Positions 8,379-16,765 of a stretch of DNA of 52,708 bases are shown one piece after another. Every line of letters begins with the position of its first letter. Position 1 is the stretch's first letter. A model generated the notes under the pieces. That model had not been told where the DNA came from. It worked only from the letters and a program-made list of their open reading frames with translations, and made no database searches. The translations under genes and the position numbers were made by a program. Origin of the DNA: an uncultured Acinetobacter sp. (GTDB lineage Bacteria > Pseudomonadota > Gammaproteobacteria > Pseudomonadales > Moraxellaceae); NCBI RefSeq assembly GCF_947624825.1, contig NZ_CANQLZ010000015.1, forward strand, positions 1 through 52,708, read 5' to 3'.

Positions 8379-9629
8379 ATGAAAAAACTCACCTTATCTT
8401 TGCTTACCTTAAGCATGTTGGCCCTGAGCGGTTGTAATGATGATAACGATAGCGTATCAGCATCAGCGAAACCGAGCGTCACTGAGCCGACTTTAATTTC
8501 ATTTGCGAAACTCAAAGTAGATACTTATGCACAAGGACCAAACTCGGGTGCGTATGTCAAAGGTGCAAACGGGATCTATCCACCATTTATCGGTCAGCCT
8601 GTACAAGGTTTCTCAGCAGCGTTAAAAAACGCTGATGGGACCTATATGGCAATGTCAGATAATGGTTTTGGCTCACAAGACAATTCAGCAGATTACCTCT
8701 TACGTATTTACAAAATTACCCCTGATTTTCGTAGCAAAGATCAAGGTACTGGTGAGGTTAAGGTCCACGACTTCATTCAACTCAAAGATCCAAATGGTTT
8801 AATTCCGTTTGATATTATCAATGAAAATACACCTGAGCGTTTACTGACAGGTGCTGACTTTGACCCTGAATCAATGCAGCGTGAAGTAGACGGCAGCTTT
8901 TGGATTGGCGATGAATTTGGTCCATACCTTTTACACTTCTCCAAAGACGGTGTCTTATTAGATGCGCCTATTCCACTACCGCATCCAACCCAAGCAGGAG
9001 TTGAACTTCGTTCACCACAAAACCAACTTAATAAAGCCAATATCAACTACGTTGAGCCTTTAGTGCAACGTAGCGGTGGTTTTGAGGGAATGGCGATTTC
9101 ACCAGATGGTCAGTATTTGTATCCATTGCTTGAAAAGCCTTTAAGCAATGACAGTACGGGTCAACTTATCTTGTCGCAATTTGACCTTAAAAAGAAAGCC
9201 TATACTGGTAAATACTATTTATTTGCATTAGACAGCAAAGCCACAGCGATTGGTGATTTCCAATTGTTTAGCGAAACAGAAGGGGTCATTATTGAACGTG
9301 ATGACACTGAAAATAACCTAGGTGGATACAAAAAACTCATTAAAGTGAAGCTTAAAGAAGCAGGCCAACCAATTGAACGTGAGGAGATTGTTAATCTGAT
9401 GGATATTGCCAATCCAAATTTACTTTATGGCACACCTCGTGATGGCGATATTGCCGTAGGTGAGCGTTTTGGTTTCCCATTCCAAACCATTGAAGACTTA
9501 ATCATTGAAGATGCCAATACTTTAACTATTTTTAATGATAATAACTTCCCAGGTTCTTCAGGGCGAAATGCCAAACTTGCCGATGACAATGAAATGATTC
9601 AGATTACATTGCCGAAAAAACTGTATTAA
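8379..9629 (+). CDS. esterase-like activity of phytase family lipoprotein
   Basis: The 416-residue protein starts with a lipoprotein signal (MKKLTLSLLTLSMLALSGC, lipobox LSGC at about 16-19) and a DDNDD linker, so it is probably an outer-membrane lipoprotein. The rest matches the phytase-like beta-propeller family (PF13449): GQPVQGFSAALKNADGTYMAMSDNGFG, then DPESMQREVDGSFWIGDEFGPYLLHF, GGFEGMAISPDGQYLYPLLE and a late GFPFQTIEDLIIED. Acidic clusters could bind calcium. Family members are reported as phytase or phosphoesterase-like, but the substrate is uncertain. A paralogue lies at 33132-34685. I found no clear Pho box upstream of this copy. Confidence 0.88.
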   Translation: MKKLTLSLLTLSMLALSGCNDDNDSVSASAKPSVTEPTLISFAKLKVDTYAQGPNSGAYVKGANGIYPPFIGQPVQGFSAALKNADGTYMAMSDNGFGSQDNSADYLLRIYKITPDFRSKDQGTGEVKVHDFIQLKDPNGLIPFDIINENTPERLLTGADFDPESMQREVDGSFWIGDEFGPYLLHFSKDGVLLDAPIPLPHPTQAGVELRSPQNQLNKANINYVEPLVQRSGGFEGMAISPDGQYLYPLLEKPLSNDSTGQLILSQFDLKKKAYTGKYYLFALDSKATAIGDFQLFSETEGVIIERDDTENNLGGYKKLIKVKLKEAGQPIEREEIVNLMDIANPNLLYGTPRDGDIAVGERFGFPFQTIEDLIIEDANTLTIFNDNNFPGSSGRNAKLADDNEMIQITLPKKLY

Positions 9630-9640
9630 TAGACAAACAA

Positions 9641-9670
9641 AAAAAGCCAATCTTTTGATTGGCTTTTTTA
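9641..9670 (+). terminator. intrinsic terminator
   Basis: AAGCCAATC / GATTGGCTT stem with a TTTT loop and a T run. Confidence 0.9.
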
Positions 9671-9737
9671 GTTTAAAAAATAGCCTAAGTATTTTATAAA
9701 GCGCTATAATCTAAATTTAAACTCGACACTAAAAATT

Positions 9738-10202
9738 ATGACACCTGCTTGCAAAATTCTTAAAGCTAAAAAAATTGATTACTCAATCCATGAATATCAA
9801 CATGAGCCTCAAACAAAAAATTTTGGCTTAGAAGCAGCAGAAAAACTAGGTTTATCTGTACAAGAAGTCTTTAAAACGCTGTTGGTGAGCGATGACAAAA
9901 ATTATTTTGTGGCAGTATTGCCTGTTGACTACCAACTCAATCTTAAAAAAATCGCCACTGCTGTTGGCACTAAAAAATTACACATGGCTGATCCTAAAGA
10001 TGCCGAGCGCTTAACCGGTTATTTGGTTGGTGGAATTAGTCCACTTGGGCAAAAGAAACGCTTGAAAACTGTCATTGATGCTCATGCTGAAAAACTTGGC
10101 AAAATCTATGTCAGTGGTGGCAAACGTGGGTTAGACATTGGTTTAAATCCACAGGATTTAGCACACCTTTTAGGTGCAAGCTTTGCAGATATTGTGGATT
10201 AA
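9738..10202 (+). CDS. ybaK: Cys-tRNA(Pro)/Cys-tRNA(Cys) deacylase YbaK
   Basis: The 154-residue protein has the full-length YbaK/EbsC fold. Features include [10 protein letters not shown] near residue 15-24, the conserved lysine in EVFKTLLV (about residue 46) that is needed for hydrolysis in Yba[16 protein letters not shown], and the C-terminal [15 protein letters not shown] block. YbaK is a trans-editing enzyme that hydrolyses cysteine mischarged onto tRNA(Pro). The gene stands alone between two terminators and probably has its own promoter in 9671-9737. Confidence 0.93.
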   Translation: MTPACKILKAKKIDYSIHEYQHEPQTKNFGLEAAEKLGLSVQEVFKTLLVSDDKNYFVAVLPVDYQLNLKKIATAVGTKKLHMADPKDAERLTGYLVGGISPLGQKKRLKTVIDAHAEKLGKIYVSGGKRGLDIGLNPQDLAHLLGASFADIVD

Positions 10203-10210
10203 TTTAACGG

Positions 10211-10239
10211 CATGCTCTCATAAAAGAGCATGTTTTTTT
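10211..10239. terminator. intrinsic terminator between convergent genes
   Basis: CATGCTCT / AGAGCATG stem followed by T7 on the plus strand. It ends ybaK 5 bases before the 3' end of the convergent oxidoreductase gene. Confidence 0.85.
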
Positions 10240-10243
10240 GAGT

Positions 10244-11380
10244 TTAAAGGCCTAATTCTTTACGATATTTAGGCACCAACATATGGCTAGCTTTGGCCAT
10301 ACGCGTTAAAAATGGAACATTGATCATACCCACGATAGGTAAATACACCACACCTTTTTGACGACCCAACGTAATGGCCATCATTGGATTGTTGGTTTTG
10401 GCCTTATACGTCTTGAGAGCATGTGGTTGGTCTTCGAGTAGACAACGAATATTATGTGCTGCCACAGGAATTTGACCATTAATGTGCCAAGCCATTTTAT
10501 TTTCAGCCAAGTCTGTAATATCGCCTAAAGCAAAAAGTCGCGGGTGATTTTTTACTTGCAAAGTACTTTCAACCTGTACTTGCGCACGTTGATTAAGTAG
10601 ATCACCAAAGTGTGCCTGTAAATATGTAGTATTGGCACGTCCACCGATACACCAAACGAGTAAATCATACGCTATTTGTTGTCCATCTGCTGTCATGGCA
10701 ACACCTGCTTCGGTGCATAGCGTATCTTTAGAATGACTGGCTTGCACAAGCTGCGTGTTAAGAAGTACATGAATACCACGGCGTTTAAAATCTTGTTGGA
10801 TGTAAGTACTAACTTTGGCTGTCGTTCCACTGACTAAACGCGTTTGAGATTCAATAATGGTGATGTTTTTTTGTGGATAAAGTTCATTAATCTCACCTGC
10901 AAGTTCTACCCCAATAGGTCCGCCACCAACTAACACAATAGCTTGTGCTTTTTTGATGGCAGCAGAGAAATCTTGATAGAAATTTTGGCGCTGTAATTTA
11001 CTTTGACTTTCCCCGCGTACTAAAGCGTTGCAAAAGTGACTGCCTGTGGCAATGACGCTGACATCTGCATGTAACTGGATCTCTTGCCCAGTCTTTAAGC
11101 GGACAATACCAGTGTAATCGGGATTAAGTTGAATTAAATGCCCTTGAATATGTTGTACTTTTGGCAAAGCTTGCTGAAAAGGAATGATGGCTTGTTCGGC
11201 AAAGTTGGCATCTACAATACTGCGTGGTGTTGCCATAGGAATTTCAAAATAGTCATTTGAATCGACTAAGGTGACTGCAAAGCTTTGGCAAAGTTTCTTG
11301 GCTAAAAAAGTCCCTGCCATACCGCCACCATAAATCACGATACTTTTCAATGTCTTTATCCTATGCGCTATATCAGCCAT
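10244..11380 (-). CDS. FAD/NAD(P)-dependent oxidoreductase (NDH-2/AIFM2-like)
   Basis: The 378-residue protein has two dinucleotide-binding folds. The FAD-binding site IVIYGGGMAGTFLAKKL is at about residues 14-30, and NAD(P)-binding IVLVGGGPIGVELAGEI at about 150-166. DVSVIATGSHF and a late FALGDITDL close the FAD site. The architecture is that of pyridine nucleotide-disulfide oxidoreductases without a redox-active CxxC pair. It therefore fits the NDH-2 / AIFM2 (FSP1) group, which passes electrons from NADH to quinones. The C-terminal amphipathic segment (VPFLTRMAKASHMLVPKYRKEL) could anchor it to the membrane. The acceptor is inferred. The gene stands alone. Confidence 0.85.
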   Translation of the reverse strand: MADIAHRIKTLKSIVIYGGGMAGTFLAKKLCQSFAVTLVDSNDYFEIPMATPRSIVDANFAEQAIIPFQQALPKVQHIQGHLIQLNPDYTGIVRLKTGQEIQLHADVSVIATGSHFCNALVRGESQSKLQRQNFYQDFSAAIKKAQAIVLVGGGPIGVELAGEINELYPQKNITIIESQTRLVSGTTAKVSTYIQQDFKRRGIHVLLNTQLVQASHSKDTLCTEAGVAMTADGQQIAYDLLVWCIGGRANTTYLQAHFGDLLNQRAQVQVESTLQVKNHPRLFALGDITDLAENKMAWHINGQIPVAAHNIRCLLEDQPHALKTYKAKTNNPMMAITLGRQKGVVYLPIVGMINVPFLTRMAKASHMLVPKYRKELGL

Positions 11381-11874
11381 CCATGATACGCAATTTTCTC
11401 ATAAGATGTAGAAACATTTAAAGGCTGATGGTGTGTCGCACATCGAAAAAGCAATGAGCATTGGCTATTTAAATAATCAGGTCATGTGGTGTTTTACTGA
11501 ATGTGAATATTTTGATAAACACTGCTATCCATTAAGCTTTGATAATGCCTGTGTATCTTGAGTGATGTGAAAAAATATTCAGTTTTATTCTCTTATCCAT
11601 CAAAAAAATGAGAAAAACCTTTCAGGAAAAGCAAATGTTCTATCGCTTTGCACTGATTTTTTTTCAATCTTAGTTGAGTTTAATTCAGTTTAAACACTTT
11701 TTTAAATGCCTCGCTCGGATGGATATAAAACGTTAAAACTCGGTAATCTTTATATAAGAAACTGATTTTAAATTAAATAATTTAATAAATTTCATTTGGC
11801 TTGATTTGATTTTTCTTTCAATCAACGCCATGTTGCACTTCAAAATATTCATTTTGATTACTGTTTATTCAAAT
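11381..11874. other. long intergenic region upstream of mesX, no gene seen
   Basis: About 490 AT-rich bases. I see no gene and no SAM or cobalamin riboswitch in it. A near-match to the MetR box with a 6-base instead of 5-base spacer (TGAA-AAAATA-TTCA) lies around 11568-11581. Confidence 0.45.
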
Positions 11875-11887
11875 TGAATTTTATTCA
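11875..11887 (+). promoter_or_regulatory. candidate MetR binding site
   Basis: TGAATTTTATTCA is an exact match to the MetR consensus TGAA-N5-TTCA. It lies 7 bases before a -35-like TTGAAA, the usual position for LysR-type activation. A MetR-like regulator is encoded at 15636-16553. Confidence 0.6.
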
Positions 11888-11894
11888 TCTTTTA

Positions 11895-11923
11895 TTGAAA
11901 TTGTATCGTTTTACTCATGTAGT
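11895..11923 (+). promoter_or_regulatory. candidate sigma-70 promoter of the mesX-mesD operon
   Basis: TTGAAA (11895-11900), 17-base spacer, TGTAGT (11918-11923). Transcription would start about 55 bases before the mesX ATG at 11988. Confidence 0.45.
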
Positions 11924-11987
11924 GATCTGCGTTTTAATCTCTCCATACAGAAATTTAGCTTTTACAAAAAATTTAAGGCGCATCTCC

Positions 11988-12980
11988 ATGAGTACAGCAT
12001 TTCAATGTTCAATCAAACGTATTCGTTTTGACGAAAACTACCAACCGGCCAACAACACCCGCTTAACCACTAATTTTGCCAACCTTGCCCGTGGTGAGAG
12101 TCGCCAAGAAAATCTTCGCCGTACACTTGCGATGATTAATCATCGTTTTAACAGCTTGGCAAGCGTAGATAATCCAAAGGGTGATCGTTACTCACTGGAA
12201 ATTGATATTATTTCGGCAGAAATTGATATTGAAGGCAATGGTCAAACTTTCCCGTTCATTGAAACCTTAAAAAGTACCATTATTGATCATCATACCAATC
12301 AACGTATTGAAGGCATGATTGGCAATAGCTTTTCATCTTATGTACGTGATTATGACTTTAGTGTGGTATTGCCAGCGTTAGGTTGTCAAACAGGTGAAAA
12401 ACCTGAAGATTTTGGTGATTTACATGGCAAGTTATATAAACACCTTGTGAACTCAGACGTATTTAAAGCTGAATTTAGCAAACAACCTGTGATTTGCTTA
12501 AGTGTTTCAACCAGCAAAACGTATTTCCGTACAGCCAATGTCCACCCAGTACTTGGTGTGGAATATACCAACGATGATGATTCACGTACCGATGAATATT
12601 TTGCCAAAATGGGTTTAAGCGTACGTTATTTCAAACCAGAAAATGGTAATGCACCTTTAGCCTTTTATTTCGCTGGTGACTTATTACGTGACTACACAGA
12701 TTTTGAGTTAATCAGTGCAATTAGCACCATGGAAAGCTTCCAAAAGATTTACCGCCCTGAAATTTATAATGCAAATTCACCAGCAGGCGTTGTGTATCAG
12801 CCAAGCCTAAACTACGCAGATTATTCATTGACACGTATTGTGTATGACCGTGTTGAACGTGGTCAATTGGCAGTTAAACAAGGTAAATGGACACAAGAGA
12901 ACTTCATTCAGCCTTACAAAGCCATTTTAGATGAATGGGCAGCCAATTTTAAAGATCGCGCAAACAGCAACGCTGCTTGA
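11988..12980 (+). CDS. mesX: DUF1852 protein MesX, partner of methionine synthase MesD
   Basis: The 330-residue protein begins MSTAFQCSIKRIRFDENYQP, the conserved DUF1852 N-terminus. An upstream in-frame extension to 11874 is hydrophobic, unconserved in character and overlaps the promoter, so ATG 11988 (AAGGCG 8-13 bases upstream) is preferred. DUF1852 proteins are always found with the short MetE-like protein MesD. From work on folate-independent methionine synthases, MesX is needed for MesD function, in an oxygen-dependent way; its biochemical role and the methyl donor are unresolved. It is the first gene of an operon with mesD, 41 bases downstream, and a flavin reductase. Conserved acidic and aromatic blocks are visible but no known cofactor motif. 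Confidence 0.92.
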   Translation: MSTAFQCSIKRIRFDENYQPANNTRLTTNFANLARGESRQENLRRTLAMINHRFNSLASVDNPKGDRYSLEIDIISAEIDIEGNGQTFPFIETLKSTIIDHHTNQRIEGMIGNSFSSYVRDYDFSVVLPALGCQTGEKPEDFGDLHGKLYKHLVNSDVFKAEFSKQPVICLSVSTSKTYFRTANVHPVLGVEYTNDDDSRTDEYFAKMGLSVRYFKPENGNAPLAFYFAGDLLRDYTDFELISAISTMESFQKIYRPEIYNANSPAGVVYQPSLNYADYSLTRIVYDRVERGQLAVKQGKWTQENFIQPYKAILDEWAANFKDRANSNAA

Positions 12981-13021
12981 TCCACCCTAATATTCAAACA
13001 TTTAAATAAAGAAGATTCATT

Positions 13022-14050
13022 ATGGCAATTTTACTCCCAACCTCAACCGCAGGTAGCTTACCAAAACCAACTTGGCTTGCAGAGCCTGAGACATTATGGT
13101 CGGCATGGAAACTAGAAGGTGAGGAACTGCTAGAAGCAAAACGTGATGCGCTCAAACTGTCTTTGCATGAACAAGTACATGCAGGTATTGATATTGTCAG
13201 TGACGGTGAACAAACGCGTCAGCACTTTGTGACGACTTTTATTGAGCATCTTGAGGGTGTCGACTTTGAAAAGCGCGAAACCATGCGTATTCGTAATCGT
13301 TACGATGCAAGCGTGCCTTCAGTTGTCGGTGAAGTATCGCGTAAAAAAGCGGTCTTTGTAGAGGATGCAAAATTTCTACGTAGCCAAACCACGCAACCTA
13401 TTAAATGGGCATTGCCTGGTCCAATGACCATGATTGACACATTATACGATGGTCACTACAAAAGCCGTGAGAAATTAGCGTGGGAATTTGCTAAAATCCT
13501 TAATCAAGAGGCACTTGAGTTAGAAGCAGCGGGTGTAGATATTATTCAATTTGATGAGCCTGCGTTTAACGTATTCTTTGATGAAGTGAATGATTGGGGC
13601 GTTGCCACCTTAGAGCGTGCGCTTGAAGGCTTAAAATGTGAAACAGCCGTGCACATTTGTTATGGTTACGGTATTAAAGCCAATACCGACTGGAAAAAGA
13701 CTTTAGGCAATGAATGGCGTCAATACGAGCAAGCATTTCCAAAACTACAACAGTCGAAGTTAGACATCATTTCACTAGAGTGTCAGAACTCCCGTGTACC
13801 GATGGATTTAATTGAACTCATTCGTGGTAAAAAAGTCATGGTCGGTGCAATTGATGTTGCCACTAATCAAGTGGAAACTGCTGAAGAAGTGGCCAATACT
13901 TTACGTAAAGCATTGCAATTTGTAGATGCCGATAAGCTCTATCCATCAACCAACTGCGGTATGACTCCTTTGTCTCGTCAAGTAGCACGCGGTAAACTCG
14001 AAGCCCTCAGCGCGGGTGCTGCAATTGTGCGTCAAGAACTCGGCGCTTAA
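13022..14050 (+). CDS. mesD: folate-independent methionine synthase MesD (core MetE)
   Basis: The 342-residue protein corresponds only to the catalytic C-terminal barrel of MetE. The four zinc ligands are present in order: H and C in AVHICYGYG (about residue 215), E in ISLECQNS (about 247) and C in STNCGMTP (about 305). WALPGPMTMIDTLYDGHY and QFDEPAFNVF complete the site. It lacks the N-terminal folate-tail-binding barrel of full MetE. This fits the MesD family, which methylates homocysteine without methyl-tetrahydrofolate-polyglutamate and depends on MesX. The ribosome site AAGAAG lies before ATG 13022. It is transcribed with mesX; a strong hairpin follows the stop. Confidence 0.93.
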   Translation: MAILLPTSTAGSLPKPTWLAEPETLWSAWKLEGEELLEAKRDALKLSLHEQVHAGIDIVSDGEQTRQHFVTTFIEHLEGVDFEKRETMRIRNRYDASVPSVVGEVSRKKAVFVEDAKFLRSQTTQPIKWALPGPMTMIDTLYDGHYKSREKLAWEFAKILNQEALELEAAGVDIIQFDEPAFNVFFDEVNDWGVATLERALEGLKCETAVHICYGYGIKANTDWKKTLGNEWRQYEQAFPKLQQSKLDIISLECQNSRVPMDLIELIRGKKVMVGAIDVATNQVETAEEVANTLRKALQFVDADKLYPSTNCGMTPLSRQVARGKLEALSAGAAIVRQELGA

Positions 14051-14056
14051 CACGAC

Positions 14057-14110
14057 GTGTGATGATTGCCATTGGCGCAAAGCAATTGCCATCAGGGCAA
14101 TCATGCACAC
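14057..14110 (+). other. long intercistronic hairpin between mesD and the flavin reductase gene
   Basis: GTGTGATGATTGCC (14057-14070) pairs with GGCAATCAT-G-CACAC (14096-14110), giving 14 base pairs with one bulged G. It begins 7 bases after the mesD stop and ends 27 bases before the next ATG. No T run follows, so it is more likely an mRNA stabiliser or processing site than a terminator. Confidence 0.6.
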
Positions 14111-14137
14111 ATCATATATACATTTGAGATCAAAGAG

Positions 14138-14632
14138 ATGATTGAAGCAACTGACTTTAGAAATGCAATGTCTTCATTAACGACTGCTGTGAACGTAATC
14201 ACCACACAAGGACAAGCAGGGATGCATGGTTTTACAGCATCAGCTGTGTGTAGTGTGACGGATACACCACCGACATTGTTGGTTTGTATGAATCAATCTT
14301 CTCGCTCACATGCACATTTTATTGAAAATAAAGTGTTGTCAGTGAACGTATTAAGCACACAGCATGAACAGATCTCCAACGCTTTTGCCTCAAGTAAATT
14401 CACCTCAGAAGAGCGTTTTAATTTGGGTAAATGGAGTACATTGCACACAGGCTCACCGATTTTACAGGATGCTTTGGTGAGTTTTGATTGTGAAATCGAG
14501 CAGATTCAAGCCGTGGGTACACATAGTATTTTTATGTGTCGTGTGGTTGCCATCCAACAAAGTCAGCAAGATGGCAGCTTGGTGTATTTTAATCGCGGTT
14601 ACCATCATGTTGGATCAAACCCAAGTGTTTAA
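14138..14632 (+). CDS. flavin reductase family protein (HpaC/FMN-red type), MesD operon
   Basis: The 164-residue protein is the single-domain flavin reductase-like split barrel: FRNAMSSLTTAVNVITTQG at the N-terminus, GMHGFTASAVCSVTDTPPTLLVCMN (flavin-phosphate-binding S/T-A-S and P-P segments), KVLSVNVLS, then ERFNLGKW. Such proteins reduce FMN or FAD with NAD(P)H and pass reduced flavin to a partner. Next to mesX-mesD it probably supplies reduced flavin for the oxygen-dependent methyl transfer, which is an inference from context. An upstream TTG-initiated extension covers the intercistronic hairpin and is unlikely. ATG 14138 follows AAAGAG directly and begins the conserved domain. Confidence 0.85.
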   Translation: MIEATDFRNAMSSLTTAVNVITTQGQAGMHGFTASAVCSVTDTPPTLLVCMNQSSRSHAHFIENKVLSVNVLSTQHEQISNAFASSKFTSEERFNLGKWSTLHTGSPILQDALVSFDCEIEQIQAVGTHSIFMCRVVAIQQSQQDGSLVYFNRGYHHVGSNPSV

Positions 14633-14680
14633 TGGGATGTTGTGATTCACCTTTAACTCCTATTGTGAAGTAAATATTTC

Positions 14681-15481
14681 GTGGAACTTATTATTTTCCT
14701 CGCCATCGGTGCACTTGCAGGATTTGCTGCAGGACTGTTTGGTGTTGGCGGTGGTACCATTATTGTACCGCTACTTTTTATTGTGTTTACCCAAATGGAC
14801 TATAACCCAGATGTGATTATGCATTTGGCGTTAGGGACTTCACTTGCCACTATTATTGTCACCTCTATTAGCTCACTGATGGCACATCATAAAAATGCTG
14901 CGGTGATATGGCCGGTGTTTAAAAATCTTGCCGTGCCAATGGCATTAGGTGGTTTTTTTGGGGCAGGCGTTGCCGGTGAGTTATCTAGTTTATATCTACA
15001 AGTACTTGTCGGTATCTTCTTGATTTGGGTGGCTTATACCATGTTTACGGGCGCTAAGAAAGTCATTGACCCAAGCCAGACGTTACCCTCAACACCACAA
15101 CAACTCGCCGCAGGTTCTGTGATTGGTGTAGCTTCGGCCATCTTTGGGATTGGTGGGGGCAGTTTAACGGTACCTTATTTGACGCGCTATGGCGTGGTGA
15201 TGCAAAAAGCCGTGGGTACTTCTGCTGCTTGTGGTTTACCCATTGCAATTGCTGGGGCACTCGGCTTTATGTTCTTTGGGATGAACAAAGACATTGAAGT
15301 ACCCAATACCGTAGGCTTTGTGCATATTTATGCATTTTTAGGTATTAGTATCATGAGCTTTTTTACCGCCAAGTTGGGTGCAAAAACAGCGCATGCCTTA
15401 TCACCTGCAATGCTTAAAAAATGTTTTGCAGTGTTATTGGTGATTGTCGGTATTTTCTTTTTGGTTAAAGGCTTTAGTTAA
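14681..15481 (+). CDS. TauE/SafE family sulfite/sulfonate exporter (TSUP)
   Basis: The 266-residue membrane protein has about eight spans. It carries the duplicated TSUP signature: AGFAAGLFGVGGGTIIVPLL near residue 12-31, and ASAIFGIGGGSLTVPYL near 152-168, each GxGGG turn starting one half of the inverted repeat. The family moves sulfite, sulfoacetate or other small organic anions. Its position in a sulfur/methionine block suggests sulfite or a sulfur-containing anion, by context only. The start is a GTG at 14681. It follows the flavin reductase by about 50 bases and ends in a strong terminator, so it may be the last gene of the mesX operon. Confidence 0.88.
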   Translation: MELIIFLAIGALAGFAAGLFGVGGGTIIVPLLFIVFTQMDYNPDVIMHLALGTSLATIIVTSISSLMAHHKNAAVIWPVFKNLAVPMALGGFFGAGVAGELSSLYLQVLVGIFLIWVAYTMFTGAKKVIDPSQTLPSTPQQLAAGSVIGVASAIFGIGGGSLTVPYLTRYGVVMQKAVGTSAACGLPIAIAGALGFMFFGMNKDIEVPNTVGFVHIYAFLGISIMSFFTAKLGAKTAHALSPAMLKKCFAVLLVIVGIFFLVKGFS

Positions 15482-15504
15482 GTATTTTGGGTCAATTTAG
15501 CTGC

Positions 15505-15536
15505 GAAAAGAGCCTATTTTGATAGGCTCTTTTTAT
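15505..15536 (+). terminator. intrinsic terminator at the end of the mesX-mesD-reductase-TSUP block
   Basis: AAGAGCCTAT / ATAGGCTCTT stem with a short TTTG loop and a T run. Confidence 0.9.
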
Positions 15537-15635
15537 TCTTAGATATTGAATAACAACAGGTTTATTTTTATTTTACGCTTAAAAACACAAGCTTTGTGTT
15601 TTGATTTATTTTTTTAATTTGAGCCTCTCCTTAAC

Positions 15636-16553
15636 ATGATTGAACTACGACATTTAAAAACACTGATTGCTTTACGTGACCATGGTACATTGGTCGCGGC
15701 GGCCGCCGAGCTGTGTTTAACACCATCGGCCGTGTCCCACCAACTCAAAGAATTAGATCAATTGTTTGATACAGACGTGGTATTACGTCGGACCCGTCCT
15801 GTGAGTTTTTCTAATGTAGGGCAGCGTTTACTGGATTTGGCCGATGAGATTTTGCCGCAAATTCAAACCGCTCAAACCGATATTATGCGCATTTTACATG
15901 GTCAAACAGGTCGCATTATCTTCTCATCAGAATGCCATAGCTGTTTTGATTGGCTGATGCCTTTACTCAATCAGTACCGCTATCAATATCCCGATGTAGA
16001 TTTAGATTTTGCCGCAGGTTTTGAATCAAATCCACATGAACTGCTACAACTTGGTGAATTTGATCTGTTGATTACCGCTGACCCAATAGCCCTAAAAGGG
16101 ATTGAATATTGTCCAGTTTTCGACTATGAATCACGTTTGGTGCTATCGACCACACATGCTCTGTTAAAAGCTGAAAATATCAGCATTGAAGATTTGGCAG
16201 AAGAAACTTTAATTACTTATCCGGTGGATAAACACCGCTTAGACATCATGGCAAAATTATTTATTCCCGCCAATATTATGCCAAAACATATTCGTACCAC
16301 CGATCTTACCCAAATGTTAATTCAATTGGTCGCCAGTGGACGGGGAATTGCTGCATTACCTGATTGGGTGGTGAATGAATATGAGCAAAAAAATTGGGTG
16401 GTGTCACGGCGTTTAAGCTGTGTAGCTGAGCAGGGTTTACGAAGAACCTTATATGCAGGTTATCGCAGTGAAGATAAGGACAAAGATTATTTTGAAGGAT
16501 TCTTAAAACAACTGAATAAATTTTCAAAGTTAAGAAGCTCATATTATGCTTAG
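15636..16553 (+). CDS. metR: LysR-type transcriptional activator MetR
   Basis: The 305-residue protein has the LysR helix-turn-helix at residues 1-60 (IELRHLKTLIALRDHGTLVAAA, then LTPSAVSHQLKELDQLFDTDVVLRR) and a LysR substrate-binding domain. MetR-like features include the RTRPVSFSNVGQRLL segment and IFSSECHSCFDWLMPLL. MetR senses homocysteine and activates methionine genes at TGAA-N5-TTCA sites. It lies between the mesX operon and metY, and an exact box precedes the mesX promoter. I found no exact box directly upstream of metR or metY. Confidence 0.88.
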   Translation: MIELRHLKTLIALRDHGTLVAAAAELCLTPSAVSHQLKELDQLFDTDVVLRRTRPVSFSNVGQRLLDLADEILPQIQTAQTDIMRILHGQTGRIIFSSECHSCFDWLMPLLNQYRYQYPDVDLDFAAGFESNPHELLQLGEFDLLITADPIALKGIEYCPVFDYESRLVLSTTHALLKAENISIEDLAEETLITYPVDKHRLDIMAKLFIPANIMPKHIRTTDLTQMLIQLVASGRGIAALPDWVVNEYEQKNWVVSRRLSCVAEQGLRRTLYAGYRSEDKDKDYFEGFLKQLNKFSKLRSSYYA

Positions 16554-16765
16554 TCAATGATAAAGGTTTGAAATGCTATCTTCTCAGGTTCAACTTAACA
16601 TGAGCGTGAGAAGAAATTTATGCTGAATGATGATGAGCATATCTTTTAAATTAAAACCAATGACTTTTTCTAAAAAAATTATAGCCATATGATATTTCTT
16701 GATTATTTTTATGCCATAAATCCTGTTATGCTATTTAAGACTTAACTTCACATAGATGATGAAAC

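Noticed and set aside
11874..11987. N-terminal extension of mesX by 38 residues
   Set aside because: It covers the MetR box and promoter; the conserved DUF1852 start is at ATG 11988.
11381..11987. Possible SAM riboswitch in the mesX leader
   Set aside because: No SAM-type core motifs or T-rich terminator hairpins; a MetR box explains regulation better.
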